Positions 32,948 to 44,144 of a DNA stretch of 64,000 nucleotides are shown piece by piece; the stretch's first letter is position 1, and each line of letters opens with the position of its first letter. A program made the position numbers and the translations under genes. Location: assembly GCA_035610365.1 (NCBI GenBank), contig CM069436.1, forward strand, positions 54,389,505 to 54,453,504. Reading direction: 5' to 3'. Origin of the DNA: Aquatica leii. Its lineage: Eukaryota; Arthropoda; Insecta; Coleoptera; Lampyridae. The notes below the pieces were generated by a model that saw only the letters and a list, made by a program, of their open reading frames with translations, made no database searches and had not been told where the DNA came from.

Positions 32948-34705
32948 GTATTCTAAAACGAGTGTTACAATGACGATAATTGTAATCCGAGTAAGCTTGC
33001 TTTACGAGCCGCATAGTGGCATTACGAGCATTACAAAAATAGTTAAACATTAATACAACTTATTCTTAATACTACCATTCTAATACTACTTGAACTTTCT
33101 TAAGAATTGAACTTATTGATTCTTATTGAGGTGACTTAGCTATTTCGTTAGACGGGAAATGCAATTACGCGTCTTTCTAATTTCCTACAATTTACGTATA
33201 AATTCAATACTCACAAAAGTCAATTAACTTATTAAAATAAATGCTATTATTATTACATTACAGCACGAAGTAGTCGTATATAAGTGTAGAAAAACAAATT
33301 TGATAAAAAAAACATAGTTAATAACAATTGTCTTGATTACAGACAAGCTAAAAATTTATTAAACGAGCAGATAAATAAAAGATTAAAGATTTTTTATCTG
33401 AAGCTCGTAAGATTTTTTCAGACGATTAGCGATATTCTACAGTTTAAGGGTAACAGATTTCAAGCTCTAGTTTAATTTGAAATAACCCAAAAAGCACATG
33501 TACGTTAAAGTATAGTATAAGAATGTCTGTAAAGAATTTATAAAACAACGGCAAAATGTAACCTACTGTAACATTAATCACAACTGCAATAAACGTTTTA
33601 TTATTTTATTATAATTTCAAAAACTCACGTGCATCACAGTTAGTGATAATAGACCAATCGACTAAGCCGCTTGTTAAGAAGCTTTTCTCACAACGTAAAT
33701 TGCTATCAGTTGAATTCGGAGATTTGGGCTTCGTTGTGCTAAATTATAAAACAAATTAAAAAGGCGCCAATAGGATTAGAAGCTAGAGTGATAGACACCG
33801 TTTAAATATATCCTACACTGAAATAGAATAAATTACAAAACACTGGTTATAACGACAAATATATTTATGCGACAAAAAGTCGGCGTTCCGAGAATAAATT
33901 TTATACAGGGGACAAACATCATACTAAAACATTTTTAACATAACACGCTTTTAATACATTTATAGAACCAAAGTTCCAGTGAGATTAGACGGTATGGATG
34001 ATCGCGTACTAAAAGGAACAAAAACATTAATTTACAAAAAGAACCTATAATTGCACCAATTTTAAAATATTTAGCTTTAGTTTTTTGCACTACAAGATCA
34101 TTTTCTTCTAGTTCTTACGGATTTACTAGTTGTTAGGCGTAACTCGTCGGTAAGTGATTTATATACCGTTCCAAAACGATAAGTACATGACATGCAATGC
34201 TACAACGCTTGGAACAAAAAATCTTTAGGTGACTCAATAAATAATAACGTCATTTTGACGTTTACTGAGATAATGTAGTAGGTTTAAGAAAAAATGTTTC
34301 TGTCGTACAAAAAATAGCATAAGCATCACAAACATTAAGGGCTGTACCGGTCTCAAACATTTATTAGGGACTGAGCGAAGCGGAACATGGTCTTCTACCG
34401 GTAAAAAATCCTTACTGTTCTAAATATGTACTTAATATACTATTAAACGTATTCAAATCGTATGTGTGCGTATTGGGAGAGTCCTGTGTACAGATTAGGA
34501 ATAGATCTGATAGACAGTCCGTAACGATACAATATACACGTTATTTAGTGTTTAAAAGATGATAAAATCTTAATTAATGTTAGCCAATTTTTTAGTAAAA
34601 TAGTTCATTACTCAAACATGGCAATTCTTTACATCTTTAACTTACACCAACAAATGTATTTTGTAGAACCGCCTATACAATAAGCTGTAGTAATATTTGT
34701 GTGAT
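32948..34705. other. No gene seen
   Basis: AT-rich intergenic sequence. No open frame, repeat or RNA could be supported. Confidence 0.45.
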
Positions 34706-36878
34706 ATCCCACACAGCACAAGCATATTTAATGGATATGAAATGTACACACCAACCATGGATACCGGAGGTGCATCGAACATCCATATTTAATATTATGG
34801 AGCAAGGATGGAGATCCATTGGATATATCATTCCGTCACGGAAAAATCTTCATAGTATGTCCATAGGACCTCCAGGTGGATAAACATTTTACATCCATAT
34901 GGAGATATATTGAACAGTCATATGGACGTGCAAAATACATACATATGGAGGTTCAATGAACATTTAATAAAAGTATAATAAACATTCATTTTTTTATAGA
35001 ACCTTCATATGTAGGTAAAATATATGTGCATATCTATATATTAACAAAAAATATGGCCACACGTCAAATAAAGTCAATACAAAATGCCAATAGTGATATT
35101 TTCCAGATGCAACAACTCCGGTTGGTCCACAGAAAATATGACCACTTGTTTATTTTCACTCAAACACAATCGAACTTTTTTATTTACACATTCTCTCATT
35201 TTTCTTGAGCTTTTATCCTTTATAATTTTATATTATAGGAATCCAAATACTTACTAGATTAATGTACAGCAAAAGTAAATTCAAATATGCAAAAATACCT
35301 TGTCTTTACCCAATAAACACAAATCAATGGGTCTGTACTGGCAATGTACTCCTTAGCCGGCACTCAGAATGCTGGCAATGTATTAAAATGAAGTACACTG
35401 CCGGTAACCAGGTGACACACCGGCCGATATATTGCTGGATGAATCTTGCCAATGCAGAAATTGCATCGAACCAATATCGGCAAGTTATATATATTAATAC
35501 AAGTTAAATGCAGAATGCCAGTGAAATCTGTGCAATATAATATGTACTTTGCCATCACATAAATAGTGCGCAATTTTAAAAGCATTGGCAATGTTAGCAA
35601 CTTAACACAAATTAAATGCATACAATGGTATTATCATTTTTAATTTAATTAATAAAACAATTTGGAAACTTAACATACAATGTCCATATATGTACTGAAA
35701 AAAATTTAAAAAATATATATATATTCGTACCCACTACTCCTGGTATTTATTGCGTGTTGTAAAGCTGCACCACAATTTGAATTTTTTCTTATGGATACTG
35801 TAAAATAAAAATTACATTGTAATGCTACTCAAATAACTTATGCACTTTTTTAGCAATTTCTAAACTAAATTTTGAAGTTTTTGAAGTAATTATAAAGAAT
35901 TGCTTTGTAAATAGTCGTGAAATAAAATACAACATGAAAGTCAAGTTTGGCAGTAATGCACTTGAAATCACATTACGTTAATATACATATAAAGTTAATG
36001 TTTTAAGTTTTAATCTATAAACTATAAAATACTCTGAAGCCTCTTACCATAAATTAAATTTAAAATATTTTTACAAATTTGTTTTGCTTGATCCAGACCA
36101 ATTACTTGGTTAAAACATGTCTCGTTTGCTGTATCTTTTCATCCAACAAAGTAGATTGAATCGATCTAAAAAAAAATTCAATTAAATAAAACTCAGCAAT
36201 AAGAATAATGAATTGGGAAATTGTAGATAAACTCACAAACTGGCTCTTAGATTACAAATTCCAAAGTCACTATATATTTTCTCGAAAACGTGTTAGTTTT
36301 TAGGTTATATATTTATTACTAAGAAATAATTTATATTTGAATTTAACACTTACTTATTTTGTTTACCCATCCATTCTAAATGATGAAAAACAAACACATT
36401 TTTTCGAAATTTTAAAGCACAAAATGGTTTGCATACGATAAATACAAGCTAAACAAAAAGCCAAAAAGTTTGCGTGTGCAATAATTCAGTGGCGATAATG
36501 AAAACCTTGGCGAAAACAAACGAACAACGAAGAAAGTTTAAATTAAACCGCGCCAAGTATTTTTTTTTACTTTTTCAATTTTTCATTAAATTTGTTGTTG
36601 CATGTTAAATATTTACTACAAATGTTAAATTTTAGAGAATATAATTATTTCTAAATAATTTTGATAAAAAATAGCAACTCACAAAATTATGTAACATGAT
36701 ACATAAAAAAAATGTTTCCGAACATTACACTTATAACACTTAAGATAATCCTATATCACAGATATCCATGAATGTATATAAGGTGCATATACAATGGATA
36801 TTAAACTACGGATGTACATCAATGGATATTATATGGATAAATATGTATATCCATTGCATCTCGCGTGCTGTGTGGGAT
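34706..36878. mobile_element. DNA transposon-like element with CCCACACAGCAC ends
   Basis: ATCCCACACAGCAC at 34706-34719 is the exact reverse complement of 36865-36878. Next to each end lie many words of the form CCATATGGA, ATGGATAT and TATCCATTG in both orientations (34730-34960 and 36765-36860). A second cluster of CCGGCAATG/TGCCAGT words lies at 35350-35620. No transposase is visible. The flanks show no duplication longer than 2 bp, so the superfamily is open. Confidence 0.75.
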
Positions 36879-37289
36879 TTTATACGCTATTGCTATTAGG
36901 CGATCACTCAATAACACGTGAAAGCGTGTATGATAATTATTAGCAGAAGATTGATTACAAAGCTATCTCATAGTATAACGTACTATGTATAAACCATAAT
37001 TATTTACAGTGAGACATGTTTTAAAGCTCATTGTTTGTCTTTAGTAGATGTAAACTAATTGTTCAGGGTATTTTTAGTCGTAAAGATAGTTTTAATATTA
37101 TGTTTCTTTAGCACTCTGCTTATTTTGTTTATTTTACAAAAAAGAAAGTTTTGATATTATGTTTCTTAGCACTCTGCTTATTTTGCTTATTTTACGTAAT
37201 AATAATAATGACATTGCATTGGCATTAAAGAAAATATAAGCTATAAGGAGCGTCAATGCAATTGTGGAAACTATATTAGAGTGTATCTC
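36879..37289. other. No gene seen; short tandem duplication
   Basis: TATTATGTTTCTT(T)AGCACTCTGCTTATTTTG occurs twice, near 37094 and 37154, a local duplication of about 60 bp. Otherwise AT-rich and featureless. Confidence 0.5.
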
Positions 37290-37333
37290 CTACTGCTGAC
37301 GAGCCCCAAAAGGGCGAAACGACCGTCCATTAG
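37290..37333 (+). ncRNA. Hammerhead ribozyme-like fold, all core boxes present
   Basis: Core box CTGACGA (37296-37302) fits CUGANGA. Stem II is GCCC/GGGC (37303-37306 with 37312-37315) closed by a CAAAA loop. GAA follows at 37316-37318. Stem III is ACG/CGT (37319-37321 with 37324-37326) with a two-base loop, then C37327, the expected cleavage position after a UC step. Stem I pairs 37290-37295 with 37328-37333 with one mismatch. The very short stem III is typical of the retroelement-borne type I hammerheads. What element carries it is not clear; the downstream 200 bp contain no coding signal. Confidence 0.65.
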
Positions 37334-37779
37334 TTTACTCTGGTGGCGTTTGCACAATTGCATTGACATTGCTTACCCCAATGTCCTTTTACGTTGTGGT
37401 TTTATCCCGACAAATTTCGCGGGTGTTAAACTAATTCACTATGAGATGGCTCTGCCATCAAACACTTTTGAATTGAGAATATATGTAGTTTTGTTTAAAT
37501 ACAAATTTACTGTAAACTTTTTTCCTCTGAAAAACTAAATTTGATTTATTGTACACCCTAATTATAAAATACTTTCTTGACAAAATTTATTTCAATTAAA
37601 CTACATTTTAGCCGAATTTCAAAAATCATTTTACTAAACTGAAAACACCCCTTTTCAAAAAACATTTTACTTTCACGTATACATACAATAATTTTTTTAG
37701 GAAAACAAATGTTGTTTGTATGTGCGATAAATACAAAAAAGGTAAATAATCGTTCGTAATAAGAAAAAACTGCAAGAAT

Positions 37780-37950
37780 ATTGCAAGATAGTCTTGTTTT
37801 TGCCGATATCTTGCAAAGCTAGTCTTACATCCAGTCTTGGTCTTGCAAACTTGAGTCTTGGTCTTGCTAATGAGGTTTTTATCTTACTCTTGGTCTTTTA
37901 AATCTTGCAAGACCAAGACAAGACTACAAGACCAAGACCGATTTTGGCCA
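37780..37950. repeat. CTTGCAAGA / CTTGGTCTTG degenerate repeat
   Basis: Multiple copies of TCTTGCAAGA, AGTCTTGGTCTTGC and their complements over 170 bp. Probably the end of a repeat-rich DNA element. It directly abuts the integrase relic that follows. Confidence 0.6.
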
Positions 37951-38440
37951 TCACCAATCACAAGTATTCCTTTCAAACTAGTTACTGATAAAGGTCCGTC
38001 TTTTACTTCAGAATTATTTGAACAGTTTTCTCGGAATAATGGTATTCATCATTACGTAGCAGCCTGATATCATCCAACCTCCAATAGAGCTGCTGAAATT
38101 ATTTTTTAAACTTTTAAAATGAAATTTAAACTTACATACAGTCAATTTACAAATATAAAAGCAGCGCGATCTAAATATTTATTTTATTATCACTCTATCC
38201 CTCATTACACTACAGGTATTTCACCTGCAGATTACAATTAAGACGCAAAGTTCGTACTAGACGTGATCTTTTAAAAACCAAAATCAAAAATAGTCATCGA
38301 TAAACAAACACAATTTTTTCACGGAAAGAGAAAAATTGAATTTAAAATTTCGGATGTGATAATGGCTAAAAACTTTAGACTTATTTAGTTAAAACATGTA
38401 ACGATTCTATTTGGAAAAGACATTTCGATTAGATAAAAAC
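37951..38440 (+). pseudogene. Gypsy-type integrase relic
   Basis: The frame reads LVTDKGPSFTSELFEQFSRN, NGIHHYVAA, a stop, YHPTSNRAAEIIF, TFKMKFK, YYHSIPHYTTGISPADYN and KRKIEFKISDVIMAKNFR. This is the second half of a Gypsy integrase: catalytic Asp in TDKGPSF, Glu region after YHP.SN..AE, and the C-terminal K..F..GD.V.A.NF motif. Several stops. The Harbinger element at 38549 lies just downstream. Confidence 0.85.
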
Positions 38441-38747
38441 TTTGAAATTTACCATTTAAAGAAAACAATGACTATTTTAAATAAGCAGTTGCTAATTCCA
38501 ATGCAAATTTTGATAGTATAGAAAATTCAAATAATAATCTAAGTCTTATGACCGTATGCACCGTATATATTTAAACCGGCTTAACAGTTAAGCCGGTTTA
38601 AATGATACATTTGTTATGCACCGCCGTTGAAAACTGACTTAAGCGAGTTTAAAGTTAATCGCTGGATTTTCTAAGCTTAAATACTAAGCGCGGCTTTGAT
38701 ATACAATTTTTAACCCAACTTTCTGCAAATAATTGTAATTTACGAAA

Positions 38748-39112
38748 ATGGAAGTTGAAGATGACATGTTTCTTGATGACGATGTAGATATACTAGATAT
38801 TATTGAGTATGGGTTTCCTCGAAGAATTTACATCAGGTCGGACTATTTCCACAATATGGATGATTTAACATTTTTACGGAGGTTCAGATTAACGAAACCA
38901 ACGGTCCTAGCAATTTTGGCACAAATAGAGGGGCAGCTTGAATTTAATAATGATTTGTAAGTATAACATAAGATTAGGTATGAATATATCAGAATAAAAA
39001 ATTGTTATTTTTAAGGAATAACAGCATTTCTCCATCGCACATCAGAACTCGAAATGTGCTAGAAAGAGTGTTTGGGGTGTCGAAAAGAAGGTTTCTGGTG
39101 GAAATGGTTATA
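38748..39112 (+). pseudogene. Harbinger transposase with large internal deletion
   Basis: Exon 1 (38748 to about 38955) begins MEVEDDMFLDDDVDILDII and has DDLTFLRRFRLTKPTVLAIL, the N terminus of this family. After a GTAAGT donor and TTTTTAAG acceptor, the next exon reads NNSISP and then jumps to SHIRTRNVLERVFGVSKRRF, which belongs to the C-terminal quarter. The DDE catalytic core between is gone, so the copy cannot encode an active enzyme. Confidence 0.85.
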
Positions 39113-39211
39113 CTTTCAGACAGGATCTTATTTATAATTATTTTGCACATTTATAGTTTTTTATTTATATAAAATAAGTATAAAAATTATAGTAGAAAAT
39201 TTAATAAATGT

Positions 39212-40242
39212 TTACAAAGGGGTATTTGTTAATATTCTTTGTTTTATTTTCATTTCCAGTCTAAGTAGTTCCATTGTTACATTGTGGTTCTCCTTTTTGA
39301 ACTCCCTCTCTTCATCAATCTGTTTAATTTGTTTATGCACAAGCATCAGCCTTTGATCGAGTAGTATATCGTATTGTTTTGCCACGTCAGAAGATTTAAA
39401 TGTTCGGAGTGATGTTGTGGGTCTGCGACGACTTGCATTTTTAGATAAGCCAGCCTAAATAAAAAAAAAATGAACTTAAGAAATTTAAATTGACAATGTT
39501 TACCTTTGGTGTTACATTAACATTATTGACACCATCATTTGATTCAACGTTTACAGTCGCTGATCTTAAAGAGGGATGTACAGGGTCTTGAAGATTTGCT
39601 GGAGTGTACTTCTTCCAGGTTGCGCAATCAGATGAAGTGGTAGCCAATTCATAATTATTTTCCTTTAAAATTCATTGGAATAATGTTTAAATTGTGATTT
39701 GAAATACATACCTGAGTAAGAATTACAGACCCATCTTCAATACCGTCATGTTCGTTTACTTCTAATATAATGTCAATGTCTTCAGGTTCATATTGCGGGA
39801 CTGGTAAATTGCCATCGCTATCTGAATTCACAAAAAATGGTAATCCACTAACTGTTTTTTGATTCATTATTGATAACAGAATTTCAACAGTAGTGTTGAT
39901 TTCAATTTTCGGTGGTGGACCACCTCCTGTTCGAATAATGTTCTGATGTAGTTCTGCTTGCTGTTTACGTACTTCTTTTTCTTGTTTTCATAAAATTTCC
40001 TCAAACTTTCAGCCGTTTTTAATATATTGTGTGGCGCTGTTGAATTAAAGTCTTTTTCAATATTAATCCAGGCATTTGTTTTATCAGCTATCGAGGTTCT
40101 ATCGGTTTTTTTGTCCTCAACCGTTTTTGCGTATTTATTAGCAATTATATTAAATAGATGCGATTTTTCTGTTTGTAAAATTAGCAGCTCTACGCAACTT
40201 TTGTGGAGGTTCAGTCATTACTGCCGTTAAATCGTTATCCAT
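39212..40242 (-). pseudogene. Harbinger Myb/SANT-like partner protein, N-terminal half damaged
   Basis: Start ATG at 40242 (MDNDLTAVMTEPPQKLRR); stop at 39212. The N-terminal Myb-like region contains frameshifts and stops (40000-40200). From about 39990 the frame is good: IRTGGGPPPKIEINTTVEIL, SGLPFFVNSDSDGNLPVPQ, an intron 39660-39716, TSSDCATWKKYTP, VHPSLRSATVNVES, an intron near 39457-39504, and a C-terminal coiled coil (MLVHKQIKQIDEEREFKKE). The TGGGPP motif after a Myb domain is characteristic. The partner normally carries the transposase to the nucleus and DNA. Confidence 0.75.
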
Positions 40243-40568
40243 TCTAGAAACAACACATTCTTAATTATAATTATCTAGTTAAAAAAATGTATTTACCTGT
40301 TCATACACCACAAAACATAACATAAAAGATAATCCTTAATAATACAATAAAGCAAAATAATGACCAGATAATGACAAAAATAGGTTAGAAATTTTGTAAT
40401 ATACTAGAAAATCCCTAAATAATACAGCGTTGTCAAGTTGGACTTACGCTTACCTAAGCGAAATCTAATATCCAGTGGTGCATAGAAACAATTATTTAAA
40501 CTTGCTTAAATTTTTAAGCCCGCTTAGTAAAGCTAGGTTTAAATTAAAAACGGTGCATACGGCCATTA

Positions 40569-41165
40569 GTATATTACCCGCATATAATATTAATATTGAA
40601 ACTCCTATATGTAAGGAGAAAGAGGGACAGAAAAAAAATTATAGAAAAATATTCAGATAGTAATTCTAAGATAAGTAATATGCGAGCTCTTTTAATAAGA
40701 AACATAAAGTTAACGTTCATGATTCTACTGCACTGGTACACCAAAGAGAAATATGTTAAAGCGCGCGTAATTTGTAACTGTAGTTATATAGTTTTTTATC
40801 TCATTTGCTTGTATTATTTTACGAAAATTTAATTAAGTTAAATTGTTTTGTATTTGTAATGTATTATTTTATCTTTGTTTTAAAGGGAAAGTGTTGTGTA
40901 ATGTAGGTATTGTGATAATCATTAAATCTCTATTATTTACTGGGTCTATTCTTTTATTTATCCGAGGACGCAGCAAATATGAATCAGGAAGACGGTTTAA
41001 AACTTAAAACCAGTATTACACCCTCTAAGACAAAGATCAACCTTCTTGGAAAGGACACAAACTATCTTGCTCCGAGTAATAACAAAAGTCAGTCAAACAG
41101 TAACAGAAAATAAAAGTCCGTTAATTACCTGATTGCTAATGATAAAATACCGTCATTTACATTTT
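40569..41165. other. No gene seen
   Basis: Starts with what is probably further decayed Gypsy sequence; otherwise AT-rich without coding signal. Confidence 0.4.
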
Positions 41166-41171
41166 TTTCTT

Positions 41172-41396
41172 CGGTGACATTTACCACTCCGAAGATGCAA
41201 GCAAAGTTTTGCGAAACGTCAGTTTGTTTGGGTTCACGAACGACAATACGGCAAAGGCCAAGTTCTACTTCTTGTCTTTGAAAGCCAAAACAAGAAGTAG
41301 AACTTCTTCGCCGTATTGTCGTTCGTAAACCCAAACAAACTGACGTTTTGCAAGACATTTCAGCTTGAATCTTAGGAGTGGTAAATGTCACTATCA
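41172..41396. repeat. Long hairpin (foldback element)
   Basis: The left arm from GTGACATTTACCACTCC through CGTCAGTTTGTTTGGGTT and ACGAACGACAATACGGC to GTTCTACTTCTTGT pairs with the right arm up to GGAGTGGTAAATGTCAC. Arms are about 105 bp each around a centre near 41280-41290, with a few mismatches and a short indel. An apparent minus-strand frame across it is a by-product. The left arm contains a hammerhead-like string (GAAGATGCAAGC... GCGAAACGTCAG). Confidence 0.9.
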
Positions 41397-41525
41397 GTGC
41401 AAAGGGCGCAAAGGCCAAGTTTTACTTCTTGTTTTGGCTTTTAAAGAGAAACTAGAACCAAGCCCAAATAGTTTGAGTGTTTAACTATCACGCGGTCTAA
41501 GCAGAAAATCGCTTATAATTTAAAT
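41397..41525 (+). repeat. Repeat fragment shared (inverted) with 17003-17160
   Basis: AAGGCCAAGTTTTACTTCTT, GAGTGTTTAACT and ACGCGGTCTAAGCAGAAAAT correspond to the reverse complement of 17003-17110. It continues directly from the hairpin, so both belong to one composite repeat family. Confidence 0.65.
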
Positions 41526-41768
41526 TAATTATCAAAGGAATTTATTTGCATACTTTTAAAACATATATCCATACAAGGTCTTAAAAGATTTCAATAAAAA
41601 TTTATTTTGTTATATTCATGTATTATATACATAATAAGATTAACGAGCAATGTTTCAAATATTATCAATAACCCAAAACTAAATTATAAAAAGTGGCAAC
41701 GTCGCAAATACATAATTATAAAAATAAAAACCATAAAAACATTAACATAACCTCAGACAAATTAAAAA

Positions 41769-44144
41769 ATGAGATCTCTTAGACCAACACAATTACCTTA
41801 TCAAACGGACAAAAGTTGGACCGACGACTTACCTGTCTGCAAACAATCTGGTGTTGGTTTTGCAACGAATCAGATTTACCGAGAAGATGATCATCGACAA
41901 CCAGAGCATTCTTTTGAAGACCGAAGTTGTCACTGCAGGTTTGACGATACTTCTTATCTGTACGGTGTATTTGACGGCCACGAAAGTGCCAGAGCAGCCG
42001 ATTTCTGTTTCCAACGTTTAGCAGCTGAAATTTTACTAGAGCAATTAAATGAAAAAAAGTCAGATGAAGAAATTAAGGAAGTGTTAAGGTATTATAGCAT
42101 CAATGAGACTTCGTAAAATATAAGATTTTGGTTTCAGACAGGCGTTTATATCTGTTGAAAAGGGGTACTTAGATTCTATATATGATCGATTAGCTGAACG
42201 GGAAGTTTATTTAGATGATATTCCTAAAGGTTTAAGTCTATATGAGGCATATCAGGAAGTTCCAGATGTGGTAGAAAAAATTAAGAGGATTAATATAGAA
42301 TTGTCTTCTGGTACTACAGCAGTTATTGCACTTATACATAATAATAAATTGTTTGTTGCCAATGTTGGAAACAGCAGGGTATTACTTTGTCAGACTGATT
42401 CAAATAACGTGTTAAAAGTTCTGCAGTTGAGCGTTGATCATGATCTGAGAAATGAAGATGAATTATTAAGGCTTTATCAGACTGGAATCAGCATGGATTA
42501 CCTTCGAAAATGTAAGTGCATTTATGTCTTAATTTTAATTCTAATATAAATTCACCTGTTTGTTTAATTTTGACTTTGTTGCTGTTATGCTTTATCTACG
42601 TTATTAGTAGCAAATACTAGGCGTCGGATAAATGTACACGAAAACAACTAAAAATATGCATTTAAAATGGTTTGAGCTTCTTTAATGCTCTATGTTTCTT
42701 TGGTGTGCAATTTGCCAACAGCTTCCTTGATACTTTCTAAGTATTTTTAATAATAAATTGCAGCCTTTTTTACATCCTTGTATTGCTTTACACATATAAA
42801 GCGCAGCATCAGTACACACTAGTAAAATATTTTCGTATATACTACCTTCCGGTCACAAAATACACAAAAGCAGCAACTGATGTTCTATGGTTTATTTTAT
42901 CTAACCCTTTCAAATTTAACAATGAACGTTTCGGACCGGTTTTCGACAATATCGTTATTCGAGGTTTTTACTTTGACTTTTTCGATTTTTACTATTCATG
43001 TGGTTTCCAATGTTTAAATACGTAATTATTTGAAACTTTTTGGTCGCATTCACATACACTTCACAACATTTGCAAAATAAAATAAAATTATTGTCATTTA
43101 CTCATTCATCGTTAATCCTCAACTAGCTACAGGAAGTTATTTAAATTTCTAATATAATGATTACCAACAACAATAAAACGTTTGCTCCTAACGCATTGCA
43201 TTGTGAAGCTAATAAAAATTATGCAAACATTTCTTAATGGCCTATTAATATTGTAAAAGTTTTAAAACGTAAATATATGCAGTTATAAAAGAAAAAGAGA
43301 AAAATTTGTATTTGCAAATATGCATAGTTATTAATATTGTTTCTTATTTTTCTATTTTTAGAACTGCATTTTTTTAATAGAGCATTTCAGGTTCGCGTTT
43401 AGGCAACCAAGAAAATACACGATGTCTAGGCAATTACTTAATTAAGGGTGATTATAAAGAGTTTGACGACTTAAAGATGGCTACACAGGAACCAGTAATT
43501 TCAGAGCCCGATATCATAGGTGGTATACCCTTAGACGAAACTTGCCAGTTTTTACTACTAATGTCAGCTGGTCTATATAAATCAATTGAAGAAGCAACTA
43601 GAACTGATCAAGTAAATAAATACGTTGCGCAACTGGTAGTGGAACAGGTAATAAACTAATTATATGCAATGAAAATTTTATATCGACATTATTTTAGTTC
43701 CGAGAACAAGGAACTTTAACCGGAGTGGCACAAGCTGTAGTTGATCGTGCTGTTAGATTACATCATGACTGGTACATGTCAAATTCATTTAAAACGGGAT
43801 CTACTAAACGCGAAGACATTACTTTAATAGTACGTAACTTCAATTTTCCAATGCCAAATGCAATTACATCCCCTACAAATCCATCGGTCACTTTTAACTC
43901 TATTCCGAGCACTATTCCCAATCATTCTTGCAGCACTTTAACGACATCTAGCAATGATAATTATAAAAATAGTAGTATTGTGAATACCAACGATACATCC
44001 ACCAGTTCTGACGTTCGAAGTGAAAGCGATTTAGGCGTCGGTCCTGATGAAAGAATTGAAGCGTATGTTGATTTTTCTATTTATTATAAAAATGTTGAAA
44101 TTGCTAGACAGAGTGGCGCCTTACCCAAAGACTTTATTTATTAA
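41769..44144 (+). CDS. TAB1: TAB1, TAK1-binding protein 1 (PP2C-like pseudophosphatase)
   Basis: Four exons: 41769-42088, 42138-42511, 43391-43647, 43698-44144, joining to 465 residues (human about 504). Introns 1 and 3 are about 50 bp, intron 2 is 879 bp. The start SWTDDLPVCKQSGVG matches the TAB1 N terminus; then LYGVFDGHES (residues 64-73), LSSGTTAVIALIHNNKLFVA and NVGNSRVLLC, VDHDLRNEDELLRLYQTGI, ISEPDIIGGIPLDET, FLLLMSAGLYKSI, VAQAVVDRAVRLH, and REDITLIVRNF. The PP2C metal site is incomplete: the usual SDGLWD block is SAGLYK. After a Ser/Thr-rich linker the C terminus IEAYVDFSIYYKNVE matches the TAK1-binding helix (PYVDFAEFY in human). The protein activates TAK1 kinase in innate immune and TGF-beta type signalling in the cytoplasm. 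It appears intact. Confidence 0.93.
42512..43390 (+). other. TAB1 intron 2
   Basis: Bounded by GTAAGT and TTTCAG. It holds short frames with no support and no recognisable mobile element ends. Confidence 0.8.

Larger units (their letters stand above)
38549..40565. mobile_element. PIF/Harbinger element, internally deleted
   Basis: Ends TGACCGTATGCACCG and CGGTGCATACGGCCA are inverted repeats with one mismatch. TTA flanks both sides (38546-38548 and 40566-40568), the 3-bp duplication typical of PIF/Harbinger. A second, inner set of GGCTTAA/TTTAAAC words lies at each end. It carries remnants of the two genes of this superfamily, transposase on plus and a Myb-like partner on minus, converging. 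Confidence 0.9.

Noticed and set aside
41125..41418. Minus-strand frame of 97 codons
   Set aside because: It is an artefact of the foldback: both halves translate the two arms of one hairpin.
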